The notes under the pieces were generated by a model. That model worked only from the letters and a program-made list of their open reading frames with translations, did not search any database and was not told the DNA's origin. Of a stretch of DNA of 64,000 nucleotides, positions 47,661-59,722 are shown in pieces (within the stretch, counting starts at the first letter, position 1; each line of letters opens with the position of its first letter). The stretch comes from Morinoia aosen (taxonomy: Eukaryota; Arthropoda; Malacostraca; Amphipoda; Talitridae). The stretch spans positions 49,913,602 to 49,977,601 of the forward strand of contig CM059563.1 in NCBI GenBank assembly GCA_030386875.1. Direction: 5' to 3'. The translations under genes were made by a program, and so were the position numbers.

Positions 47661-47755
47661 CTAGATTAGATGTTAGTTTAAGCCTCCCTATCCGCAACAA
47701 AAGGCGATCGCAGAAAGGAAGGAGGAAGGCACCATTTAATATGGAGGTAAGGGAA
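47661..47755 (-). mobile_element. SINE-like family A, severely 5'-truncated copy with 13-bp TSD
   Basis: Only the tail-side 95 bp are present (GATTAGATGTTAGTTTAAGC to AATATGGAGGTAAGGGAA). They are flanked by perfect CCGTGACGGGCTA repeats at 47648-47660 and 47756-47768. This fixes the element's polarity: the GATTAGA side is the 3' end. Confidence 0.9.
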
Positions 47756-47768
47756 CCGTGACGGGCTA

Positions 47769-48472
47769 TAATGTCCCTAATGAAATCAAGACGGTAAAAT
47801 TGTGACAACGATGTGCTTCAGTAAACCATCCCAAGATAACGTTTCTTGTGGAATTAGTTTGAAAGCTATGACATGGGTATGCACGAACCCTTAAGTATTT
47901 CTTATGACAAACTAACGCTTGTTCATGTATTCACATAGTTCAGAGAATAAATTCTTTTATAAAGGCCTACCACGACATGTTTTAATCTACATTGTACACA
48001 CATTTCATTCATTTTCTTTATCACTGCCACAGACAGATTATAATCTGTCCGTGGCAGTCAACAACCAAAATGCTTCGGAGACCAAAGTAGCGTTTTCCAT
48101 ATAATTTTAGGTTGCTGGTAACAAATACCATGGTTGAAATTATTTGGTAGCTATACTTTTCGTGATACGCCTACATGTCTCAACAAGTTCCTACAGGCTG
48201 GCGGACGTGTATATTACTCACTACGCTCAGTCTCTCTGCCCTCAGTATTGTTTCATCAGTCACAGAAGGTGTTTGTGAGGGCGTTTGTTTGCGTCAAGCA
48301 AAAAGGAAGAGAGTAGATATGGATTAGAGTTTAAACATAATGACATATACTGAATTTTAAAATAAATTAATCAAATATTGCATGCCTCGTATCTTTGAAC
48401 CTGTAGCCAATACACATTTTTCAACGTGATATTTGGATTCATTGAATGAAAATACATATGAATCAATATAAT
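47769..48472. other. Non-coding, with a 36-bp palindrome
   Basis: AT-rich. The only structure seen is the palindrome at 48023-48058. Confidence 0.5.
48023..48058. repeat. 36-bp near-perfect palindrome
   Basis: ACTGCCACAGACAGATTA is followed directly by TAATCTGTCCGTGGCAGT, its reverse complement with a single mismatched pair and no spacer. Function unknown; it could be a protein-binding site or the junction of an inverted duplication. Confidence 0.85.
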
Positions 48473-48476
48473 TTAA

Positions 48477-48697
48477 CCCTTTACTGCCCAACTGGACTAT
48501 TTCGTCCTTTTTCGAAAATAACAATAATATATCATATTTCTTATTCAATTTGTTCACTAATGTGTCCTTTGAACTGCACTGCCGAGTGGCAGTTCCTTCC
48601 CCATCTTGATAACAGTGAGTACCTAATGCCAGTGTCGGTTTAGTGATAGTGGTTGTCATAACGGTAATATGAGTATAAGAATGTGGGCGGTAAAGGG
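48477..48697. mobile_element. piggyBac-like MITE, copy 2
   Basis: A 221-bp element closely matching copy 1 over its whole interior (CACTGCCGAGTGGCAGTTCC, AGTGTCGGTTTAGTGATAGT). Ends are CCCTTTACTGCCCA and TGGGCGGTAAAGGG, flanked by TTAA (48473-48476 and 48698-48701). Confidence 0.9.
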
Positions 48698-48701
48698 TTA
48701 A

Positions 48702-49964
48702 GAAGCACACGACTTTTCAAAATTTGTTGAAAAGTGTTATCGATCACAAACAGAACAGTAAAATGAACAGGTTAACCCTATAAATGTTTTCTAAACGAGA
48801 CACAGCTCGTTTTCTTTCACAAGAGAGCTGGAGTAACTGGCGTCTTTTAGCCGATGTATCTACAACTAAGCGACGCACGACAAATTAGTTATTTAATTAC
48901 TGTATACTGGATCCTGGCAAGAGGATGTTAGATAGGAAATTTATACGGAACTTTAAAAGTACGCTAAACCACATTGAAGTCGTACTTATGAATGCCTTTC
49001 TCGTAAATTTCATTATTTTGTCCATAAAAACTACTACAACAGAATTTTACTTAAGGCCTATGTACAGTGGACATAGCATTAAATGCACAGTACTTCGCAT
49101 GGTTTACTCTGATTTAAAAATTATTTTCGATTCAATTTCTACGTGACTGATCCATTGTGTGTCCATCGTTGATTATGCATCACGGGTTCCTGTAATTTCG
49201 ACATTAGAACTATCCCTCCAAGTTCGCAGGCTTTGCGAAGTATAAAAGCATTTTTCAGGCGAGTGCTATATGCAGACTCGAAAACTCAGGAATTCCGCAA
49301 CATCTTCCGTAACTACAGTCTGTGCAAGGGACAAGTACTCATCGACACTTATGTTGAAATCATGGTGTTTCGAATTTTATACCTTAAAAATACGACGAAT
49401 TATAAACGTGAAACTTGCATATATCATTCAAGGATGTAAGTAAAAGATGTAATAAATAAATTGCCTTTATATTCTAGCAATGCTCAGCGGACTGAGTTAA
49501 AAATTCAACACTTATCTCAAGAACATAAAAGAAAATTTTCAAGACACAGAAATTCCACGAAAAATATTACTTATTATACAGGATAACACTTTGAACACAC
49601 TTTTACATTCATTTTTAAGTATGTTTAACATATACGGTAAAAAAGCCAAATGCGTAAACGCTTGCGCGCTGTTTTTCTCAACGATGACATTGTCCAATTG
49701 AACAATATGAGATAAACCAATTCCGATTATTTTTCTGAGGTCCAAGAGAAAAAATTCTGCAACCTCTTATAAACTTTAGATCAGTAACTCCAGACCGTCA
49801 TCACTGCCACTCAACTCGACTGGCTGCATATGACGTCGCTGATTTTCTCCCCATTTGATCATAGCAGACACAAAAAAAGTTTGGCCGCGCCGTGAGCGAG
49901 AATACTGACTAAATTAGTGGCACGCCTATCGGAATGCACAAGAAGCCGAGCTCTCAGAAACACG
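48702..49964. other. Non-coding, nothing seen
   Basis: AT-rich with spurious frames only. Confidence 0.5.
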
Positions 49965-49977
49965 CAATATGTATAAA

Positions 49978-50335
49978 GTTTATTAGTTTATTAGTTAGTT
50001 TAAGCCTCCCTATCCTCAACAATGAGATGTAAAGAGAGGAAGGAAGAAGGCACCATTTAGTATGGAGTTAAGGGAACGTGGAATCTATGCAGAAAGGGCA
50101 CAGAAACAGAAAGCTAAGAAAGAAGTTCATGAAACAAGAAAAGGTTGAAGAAGAAAGTAGTAGGCGGTGAAAAACAGGACAGCAGTGAACCGAAAAAAGA
50201 TGGTCCGTAACACAACAAAACCTATTCTATTTTAATAAAAAGAAAGCCTACCTAATCTTTAGCTCGGGCCCTCACATTGTCCCCCTGGGAGCGCTGGTTC
50301 CCATAGATACAATAATTGTATCCCCCTGAGGGGAC
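49978..50335 (-). mobile_element. SINE-like family A, full length with perfect 13-bp TSD
   Basis: CAATATGTATAAA lies on both sides (49965-49977 and 50336-50348). The tail is TTTATTAGTTTATTAGTTAG, and the 5' hairpins are GATACAATAATTGTATC and CCCCTGAGGGG. One of the best-preserved copies. Confidence 0.93.
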
Positions 50336-50348
50336 CAATATGTATAAA

Positions 50349-53300
50349 TAACTTTGAGCTCATTAAATACAAATTGCGCCTGTTGCCGCGTATGTTGCGA
50401 TAAAAAGTTAAAAAGGCAAGAAACTATTAGATAGGATATTTAATGAAATGGTTTAAAAATGATCTCATTTTTACCACGTGAGAGTTGAGAGTTTGTTTAC
50501 TATCGGGTTAAGCATAAGAGACACAATGAGCACCGACCGCTCTCCATAACTATAGTGCCGGTGGCTCACATCATGAGGTATGACATCAATAAGTATTAAA
50601 GAAATGAACTCCTAAGCTTGGGCACAAGTCATGAATTACTTGAAGCGCTTCGAGTGCAGAAAATTTTAACACGATGAAAAAAGTTAGAAAAAATAACAGA
50701 AAACACGCTAGCTTCTCAAAACAAATGCAACGAAGAAAATAAACAGCATCGTTGTGAGAGTCGAGTGGGAAAGATGGAATCTAGAAAGCAAAGTAAATAG
50801 GCACCACAGATTATATGCGTTAGTTTAATCATCACTATACCCAGCATAGGAAATTATTCTACATTACACTTCTAAAATAAGATTTCACTTAATAGTGAAA
50901 TTTTTCGTGCAAGACCAAAATTTATTCGTCGGCTCAAGTTTTTTCAATTGACGGATTTCTGACAAATTTAGAAAGCAACAAAGTTTTTCGTCATTCTAAC
51001 GATAAGTAAAGTCCATAAGCACGTTTTCCGTCAGGTCATGTTTTTACTGAGTCCTTAACCTGACGGCAGCCTCTAATACACACGGCTCATCCGTCCTTCT
51101 GAAGCTTCGCATGCGCCAGGAAAAGACTTTTCCTTCAATCATAATAAAGCAGCGTAGGTAATTTTAGACGCCAACCTCAAAAACGAAGCGATAACACCAT
51201 TTTCTTCAACATTATGTTGTAGACGTTCAAACGTAAAACAGAAAATAATCTCACAAAATAAATAAAAAATTCATTTCCTTTACAAGGCGATGGAGTTTCC
51301 ACAACACGAATTAGCTGTCGACGTTTGTTTAAACTAAAGCAGGTCGCTGGCGTTTCCAAGAGCGCTTGGAACAGAACGGAACCCCAAACGTTGCGGTCAA
51401 TATTTCCAGAACTCATGCTGGGGTAAAGCTGCGCTGTTTGGAAACATTCTCTTGGTCCTTAGAGCTTTAGTCCACAATCGGTAAAGTAAATCTTTTCAAG
51501 TGAAACAGAACACAAAAGAATTTACAAATAAGGCATGGAGAGAAAGCTTACAGTGAATAGTGAGTGCATTACAGCTTTTTGCTGCGCAATTTTCTCGGAG
51601 GATCTGATGAAGCGAGATAAATACGAGGTCACATCTCAAGTGAAACTAAATGAAACATCTGAAAATGAGCACCAGAGAAGTAAACCGGATGTTACATTTA
51701 AGCAGGCTCACGATTAAGAAGTTTCAAAGCATGATTATTAGCTTTATTTCACTGAATAGTCCATGTAAATCTAATACTTTGTGTTGTAAGGAAGAAAATA
51801 ATGCGGATCTTTTTCACCATAATAATATTGGCAGTTTTTCGTGTCACTGAAGGGAAACCTCGTTGATATTTATTCATGCTCTACGAGACAATTATCTTGC
51901 AAAAATCAATATTAACAGATTTCTACTCGCAACTTGACATGCGGCACAAAACAGTAAATCTTTCACGTAGGTGCAAAACCGACCGAAACTTACAGCGGCT
52001 CCCCTACAACCGGGCCCATGAAATGGCGAGGTAGCCCATTACTATTATTACAGTGCCGTTGACTGGCTCCGGGTGGCAGTCACAACTGCTCGTCGAAACG
52101 AAGTAACTGAGCTGGACGAGCTGCAGGGCCCGAGCACCGCAGCGGAAAGTAGAAATTCCCCGTCATGCTCGAGGTCTCAAGGGCCTCACCAGTTTTTGAA
52201 CGCTGCAAGTTGCCCCCTCACTCCCAATTGTCACGAAAAAGTAAACTAAATGATCACGCAATTCCCAGTTTCTTTTCAGAAAAGAGGTCATCAACAGTGA
52301 AGTGCTATAATACATGAGTGCAAATTTCAAAGTAACTGCCTAGTGGTCCTAGGAATGTTATCTGCGAGAGAGGGACTGTGGCTCAAGTTAGATATTTTCA
52401 AATTTCTCGCAAATTTTTACAATAATGAATTAAAAACTCAGTAATTTATGTTCAATTTCATGAATTATTATAAAAAATATAAAATTCAAATTACGCATAA
52501 GTGGTACTACTAAAATCAGAACTACGCATCAATACCGAAAATTATTCATACCTGAGATAAACTAACTTAGCATAAAAAAAACAGCATGGACTTACCCGTA
52601 TTATATCACCAACCATGAACTTAGGAGACAATTTTACGATTTATATTAAGCAAACTATAGCTGTCTATAGATGAATAAAAAAAGCGGTGAACTAGCGAAG
52701 CCGAACCCAATAAATAGTTGGATGGGCTGCCCATTTTGAGCTACTCAAAGGACGCCTGAATTACGATACATCGATGCATTAGCTTCATGGACATAAAATA
52801 TGATGACCTCATCTTTAGATGGGCATTGCTTTTAATGGAAATACCAACAAAGCCCTCTTTGCTCTTACCTTTCTGAGAGAAGCGCAAGAAATTTACTACT
52901 CGTAAGGACACTCCAAGGCTCAAAAATAATGAGATTCAATTATGCTCTTCTGCACAACCTCCTCGAATTAATGCTGTTATAAACTAAAATATAGGTCGAT
53001 TAGCATTTCTAAAACATTCCCTGTAAGTTATTTACGCAGTTTGTTGCTTGCTGGTTGGCCTGTCCTTCCCTACTCTCGTCTTGTAAACTGGATACGTAAT
53101 GACTGAGAAACAATAACAATACATAATGACCGAGAAATTCCATGAATCACTTTCTCCATCTGTAATTTATTCATTTGAATTTAAACTCACTCTAACTATA
53201 TCCTACCTAACACAAAAATAGAGGAATTGAAATCCGCAAAGGTTATCTAGAGCTGGTCATTTAGAAAAATTTTTGTTTGATGACGAGGTTACAGTAGTTA

Positions 53301-55984
53301 ATCTTATATTTACGGTTGCTTCAGCGAGTAAATCTTTTCTTCTGAACATCTAGTATACACAGTTCAATTTCAAGCATGTAAATTTTACCAACATCCAACC
53401 GGTATGAAAATGAAGCCTCCGGGCATGATTGCTGAGATCCTCCGACAGAACGCAGTAACACAAGACCAAGGACGTCCTAGAGCCCCCAACGCAAATAATG
53501 ACGACATAAATTCTGAACTAACACTTCTCGCCTTTGTAGGAAAAAATGCCGCCCAGCAGCCAGCCAATACGAGTTGTAACATCACAACATCACAATAATA
53601 TTGAGCAGACGCTCGAGCTCAAGTTAGAAAACCAAAATCTCTTTTGAAAGCAAAACACCGGTAATTGAATACCCGTAATCCAATTACCGACCATTCTATA
53701 TTCACAACAATACTACCGTAATATCACACATTTCTAGACTATATTTGGGGACATTAATACTGGACTTTGAGCCTAGATGACAAGGTAATGATGACATGAA
53801 CCTTGAACTAATTGCCGCACTCGTTAATGAGTGAGTTTCGACGCACTCAGCCCATCACTCACGAATATGCAATGCTTGACTAACCACACACGGTAACACT
53901 TTCCACTAATAAATATAATCGTTGTTAACTGCACACTTCGTTGGCAGTAAGGATTTTTTCATTCAATGTGACTATCTCAGTGAAAATAAGCAGGGATTCA
54001 GAGAAGCACCGCTGTTCGCACAATTGAAATAGCAAATCATGTTCACGCAAACAATAAGAGGTAACGTAACATTTAAAAAAGAAGAAATAAGAGACTGAAA
54101 ATATCTGAGAAAAAGTACGAATAAGCTTGAGTAAGAGCTCATTTGTGGTCTCCTCCACAAAGAAATAAGAGAAAAGGAGGGAAAGAAAAAACGGAAAAAA
54201 AGGAAGGAAAGAAAAAAACACAAGCCAGCAAATAGCTGGCTGGTGAAGTAGCCACTGCACATATGTAAGACATAACACAGGAAAGTGAGAGCCGACAAAA
54301 CACACGAACGAACACAAGCGGCATCAGCAGACATCTCTGCTAAATATATCCTATACGTATTCATGGAGAAGCGCACCTGTAATTCAATGAAACTCAACTG
54401 AATTGAAGCATCAAGCACTCAGTAGTTTATTTATAAAGTTTTATTAAAAATTAATTCACCCGAAAATGTTTTTCAATTTACGCATACAATAACAATTATA
54501 AGACATATAAGCAAAGAAGATTTTTGCAAAACTAAGCAGCTGTGATTCAACACACCAACTCAATGAACATATCAAGTATAATATTAAACGCAGAGGCCAA
54601 CAAAAACCAAAAGGAGAAGGCGCCAGCAGCAAAAAAAGTAGCGCTAGGATTGAAATGAGGAACACTCACTACAAAAGATAAGTAACTTGCCAAGAGCGAT
54701 ATTTTCTTTCAAGGGCACTTCTATGAGAATTTTTGGAATGACAATGAAACGCGACAATGACTAATCCAATTGCTTAAAGATTAGCCAAAAGTGGATGAAT
54801 CGTGAGCACAAAACCGAAATCCCCTGCGCTACATGTGAAGAAGTGGGAGAGTTAGGCCCCTCAAGAAGTGCCGTGAAGGGGTAGGCGAGGAGCGCGCTTG
54901 CCTAATAAGACGAGGAGGGAGCTGCAGCGGCGGCCTTGCGACCGACCGTAACACTCCTCACATTTGGTCGATGAAAGTACAAGCAACAGAGACACCGAGA
55001 CCTTAGAATGTATGCCTGGACATATGCATGCAGGGTCATAGCTGCAGCTGCATACCTCCACGGTCGCCTAGAGACAAGCTCATCCGCACAAATCGCAACC
55101 TCGTCCACGTTCACCAACATCAGCAATGGAACCAATACCATTTCAATAGAAATCAACAGCTGATCCTTTCAGCTTTGAAATGCGCAATTTTCTTCGTTCT
55201 AGTGACCAACCCATTGAGTTACGATGATTTTCTAATGGAAGAAAGCTCAGCGCCTGTTCAATGTCGAATGTGGAAGTGATCAGTATCAGTTAGGCCACCA
55301 ATCCTAACCACAGGCAATCTGATTGGCCTTTCAACGTCACGTAAAACGTTGTGAACAGACGTTTAACAACTTCAAAGACTATCTAACAGAACGAGGGAAA
55401 ACAACATGCACTTAATTGTACAAGTCATAGAATAAAACTTTCTGGAAACACAAATGTAGCTTCATGCAATTCACATTCTCGTAACAAGAATATGCTAATT
55501 ACCGAGTTTCTCTTCCATAAGATTAAATTGATTAACACCATTTCGCAATTTCATCATAGTCACAGATTCTGTTGTTCAGGATTTCAAGCTCCCAGTACAA
55601 TTGATATAGCTTTTAGAAAAAAAAATCAAATTCCCTGGCTTCCATTCCTGAGAAGCAAAACAAAACTCGAGGATCATGCGCAAAATGAGTTCAATTATTT
55701 TCTTTACGTACAAAATTCATCAGAGCATTATTAATAACTTATTCTTTTGAATAACAATATTTGATACTACAGTGTAAAAGCAACGCTTCCCAATAAGAAT
55801 GGCGCAGCGTTGCACAATTTTTGAGATGTTCTTGCGCTCACTGATAGTCTGTGTCTGCTCCTCGGTTAGACTCATTGCAATGCGCGGTTTCTAGTCGAAC
55901 AATACCAAATGAAAAACGTCAAATGAAAGGAAAACCTAACGTATCATTCTACGAGCACAAATAAAAAACGGGAACTATTTATCG
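50349..55984. other. Non-coding, GC-rich patches only
   Basis: Patches near 52000-52210 and 54830-55090 have balanced composition and short frames on both strands. The first has a 28-codon minus-strand frame MTGNFYFPLRCSGPAARPAQ... that I cannot place. Possible distant promoters or 5' exons; no firm call. Confidence 0.4.
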
Positions 55985-56180
55985 CAGGTATCACAGAAAC
56001 AGAAAATCGTTAAGAATGAAGGTTATAAAACAAGATAAAAGTTGAAGAAGAAAGTTAGGGGCGCTGAAAAACAGAACAGCAGTGCACGAAACAAATTTGG
56101 TTCTTAAAAAGAAGGCTTACCTAACTCTCAGCTCAGAACCTCACATTTTCCCTATGAGAGTGCAAATAGTTATCTCCCCT
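55985..56180 (-). repeat. SINE-like family A fragment
   Basis: AAGATAAAAGTTGAAGAAGA through CTAACTCTCAGCTCAGAACC match the family core; both ends are decayed. Confidence 0.65.
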
Positions 56181-59100
56181 GAAGTTTTGAAAGCACTCAT
56201 GTTGTATCTCTCAGCATATTAATTGAACACGTACAATGGAACAGGTTTAATTCCACAAACGGAATCTCAGACGATTGGACACACAAAAGCTCAATTACGA
56301 CTGCCTTCATTTCCTTGAGCCCTAAACAGAGCATAGCAATTATCGAAATAATAGCAATGTTGTGATCAAGCGTGCAGACGGATATCATGGAGAAGAAATT
56401 AACTCACACGCAAGGCTCTTTTAAGGAACAATTAACTCGGCAGACGAAGAACAAAAATTTCGTGAAATGAAGTTCAATAGAAGCTTGGAGTTCATTTGTT
56501 CGAAATTTCGACAACACTAACACTAGAACAAAAAATTTTTTTCACAATCAATGTCAATGGCAAATAATTGATACAATTATTTTCAGCCCGATCATTCCCG
56601 TAATTACTCCTATTATTACGGCAACTATAATTATAACCTCAGTTTAATCAGCAACATCGTTTGATTAACTGTAAAGAACTCGATGTCCCCACGGCTAAAA
56701 CGAAACAAAAGCAATGAAAACTTATATACTAGTTAGAGAGCATTTCACCAGACGCAGCCAAAAAAGAAGCGCCAGCACCCCGAAGAGGCGAGCAGAAACA
56801 AACGCAGACGAAGACGCTCGTGCAATAAATTAATTTGCAAACCGACCACTCCTACGAGATGACATTACAGAAAAAGGCAGGTTAAAAACTTACATGGATA
56901 TCAAACTACACCCACAACAGATTATAAAAACAAGTGTGGATGATTGACAATACAAATGTTAAGGTAACTCAACTATAGAAAAAAAGAAAGTGTCAGATTT
57001 GCACGAACATTGGAAAGCTTAACAGAATGAAGTGAGATCATAGAAATATTATACAAATTTTTATCTCTATATTCTACACAGAATTGCTAAAACACAACTA
57101 CAGTAACTAAAAGCAACATGGATAAGCGTAAAGAATTCCAGCTAAAATAAGACATAGAAGAAGATAGAAGAACGAATAAAATGCGACAATTGTTCACAAC
57201 ACTGAACGAATTCCGCACCGAACAAGAAGCACGCTACCCTGGCTGCCTGGCACGCACAAGAAAATGAATTTAAGTGTCACCGACAAAAAGACACGTAGAC
57301 ACATCACACACGCTGCCCGTCCCAATTCGGAGGAGTCAACACAGGAAGCAATCGAGGATGCACAGGCACGGCGGCACCATATCTCCCAGAACATGACAAA
57401 ACCCAGCTTAATTAGCTTCCTGCACCAGACAGAATGAATTAGCAGACTCACCTCACTGATTCATTCTAGGAGAAAATAAAAAGAAATAAATCATACACCA
57501 ATTACAGCGAGATTATTATGCATGAAACTTTAATTAAAAGAATGAATTTAATTTGACCGTATTGCTAACGCAAACCCAGGATACGAGACAACTTTGTATT
57601 AGATAATTGTGTTCCCAGACGTATAAATTTTATAACTGCTAAGGATACCTATGGACAGCGTACGAAAACCGTTAAAGTTTTACTTGCTTATAATGAAGTA
57701 TGTGTTAACTCTCATCGTCCAGATTAGCACAACTCTCTATAGTCGAATAACAAAGGCAACATAAGCATCGCCGAGAGACGAAAGTATAGAGCAAGATAAA
57801 GAACGGAGAGGAAGACACACGTGTTTAATAAAGGCAAGTAGTACCAATGATCACGACAGAAGAAGAGGAAGATGGGAACAAAATGACGCCTATCAGTGGT
57901 TGCTGCTACGTATCTGGAATACACGCGAATGCTTACGCTCCTTTCATAAATTACCGGCAACGACCGAAACTAAAAGCTTGCTCCCATCCTCTTTCAAGTT
58001 GAATCAGGCAATACCATATAACAATGAGGAGCAGTAAGTTGCTGGCGTACGTTACAAACCAATCCCTCCCCCTTTTCTCAAGATGTTAAAAAATCTGTCG
58101 TTTGAATGGAATTCATACAAGTTTTATGAATGGGATGACGCATAAAATGCAACACTCAAAGGAATTATGGATTTAAACCTTAGTTATGATGACAATTCAG
58201 CCACGTAAGTTTCAAACGCAAATCGACGATTAAACTCGAATATACTCGTAAGTTTGATGCAGATCGATCACGATCAATTGTAATAGTAACACTTTACACA
58301 GACCTTTCCAAAGTCCAAAAAGTCAGTCGTGTAGCTAAATCAGAAATAGACCATGAAAGAAAATTCAAATTACATGTAGTTTAAAAAAAACGGAACATGC
58401 TGCATTAGATAGCAGGGAACGCCATCATGGGAAGGTCAACTCTTCAATGTATGCAGAAGGTAAACACTCTTAGTACATCCAAATAGAAACGACGAAGAAT
58501 TCTTTTCATTCCAGGGTACTTAAAGGCTTCAATTAGCGCAGATGGATTATTTTATGAGTTTCGACGATAATTCTCCGATATATGGAAGGAAAAGGGAGAA
58601 ATAACAAACAACAAGAAAAGATATCACATCAAAATTATTCAACGAACATGAAAAAAATTGGTTCGTTCGAAAGTTTGAACCTTTGTAAAAATGTAGAACT
58701 AAAACGAAGCTGTCCCAGTTTACAGAATAGGAGGCATTGGTAGATACCAATTACATGAAAATAACACACCATAATGATAACAACTAAGGCAAAATCGAAC
58801 ACCTGAAGATGTTAAACTTGTACCTGAACACCTGTCCGTGAAGGCAAAAATAGAAATTAAAAACCCAGAGACGAGACATATGAAGTGAAGCTGTCCCGTC
58901 CTTAAAGGGATGTCTCGACACGAGGGAAAAGACTGCTCCTCTCACCGTCAGCTGAGGCCAAACTCCCGCACTGGCTGGACCAGTGCCAGCAGTGAAGCAA
59001 CAGCGCTAAATCATTCCTAACCTGACGGGCCTAACGCAGCCTACACGTGCTAGTGTACAGCTGCAGGGGTCATGATACTGCAGTCAAATTTACCTCAACA

Positions 59101-59257
59101 TGGAGGTATTCTCAGACACAAGAAAGACTGAAATATTTCTTTGGACACTGATATGAATATGAATTTCGCTCCATATTTCAATGCTTTTTCCGTCCGCTTG
59201 TTTGGTAGTGATCAGGAAAAATTAGATATGAACAAACTCGCCATAATTAAAATAGTA
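56181..59257. other. Non-coding, nothing supported
   Basis: AT-rich, with a modest GC-rich patch at 58900-59060. I see no gene or repeat that I can name. Confidence 0.45.
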
Positions 59258-59722
59258 GTTAGTTTAATCATCTCTTACATAAAATGTGTCCTAAATAGAG
59301 GTAAAAGGAAAGCAACATTTAATCTGTAATTTAAGGGACGGGGAATCTAATCTATGCACTAGGTGTGCTTTCACACAGAATTGATTTCGCATGGAAAAAG
59401 TAAAAAGGAAAGAAGTTTATGATATAAAATTATAAATTGATACAAGTAATGAGCCTTCAAAAAATACAATTTTTATCGATAAATTATTTAAAGCATCATT
59501 AAAAACGACCACGGTATTTTTAAGAACACCAGCAAGGTAAAAATTGAAGAAGAAAAGTACTACATTTTACAAAAATGGACAGCAATGGGCCAAAAAAATT
59601 ACTCTCAACAAAACTATTTCAACACAAATAAAGCCTACCTGACCTTCAGCTAGTGGTGACCTTGCACCGTCATCCTGGGAGCGCTTATTCTCATTGATAA
59701 AATAGCTTGTATCCTCCTGTAA
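59258..59722 (-). repeat. SINE-like family A copy, long subfamily with internal insertion
   Basis: TAGTTAGTTTAATCATCTC at one end and GCTTGTATCCTCCTGT at the other. The long-subfamily segment (CTAGGTGTGCTTTCACAC) is present, and about 100 bp of unrelated AT-rich sequence interrupts the body. Confidence 0.55.

Noticed and set aside
53385..53598. Overlapping plus and minus frames of about 65 codons
   Set aside because: No acceptor/donor support, no family resemblance; likely chance.
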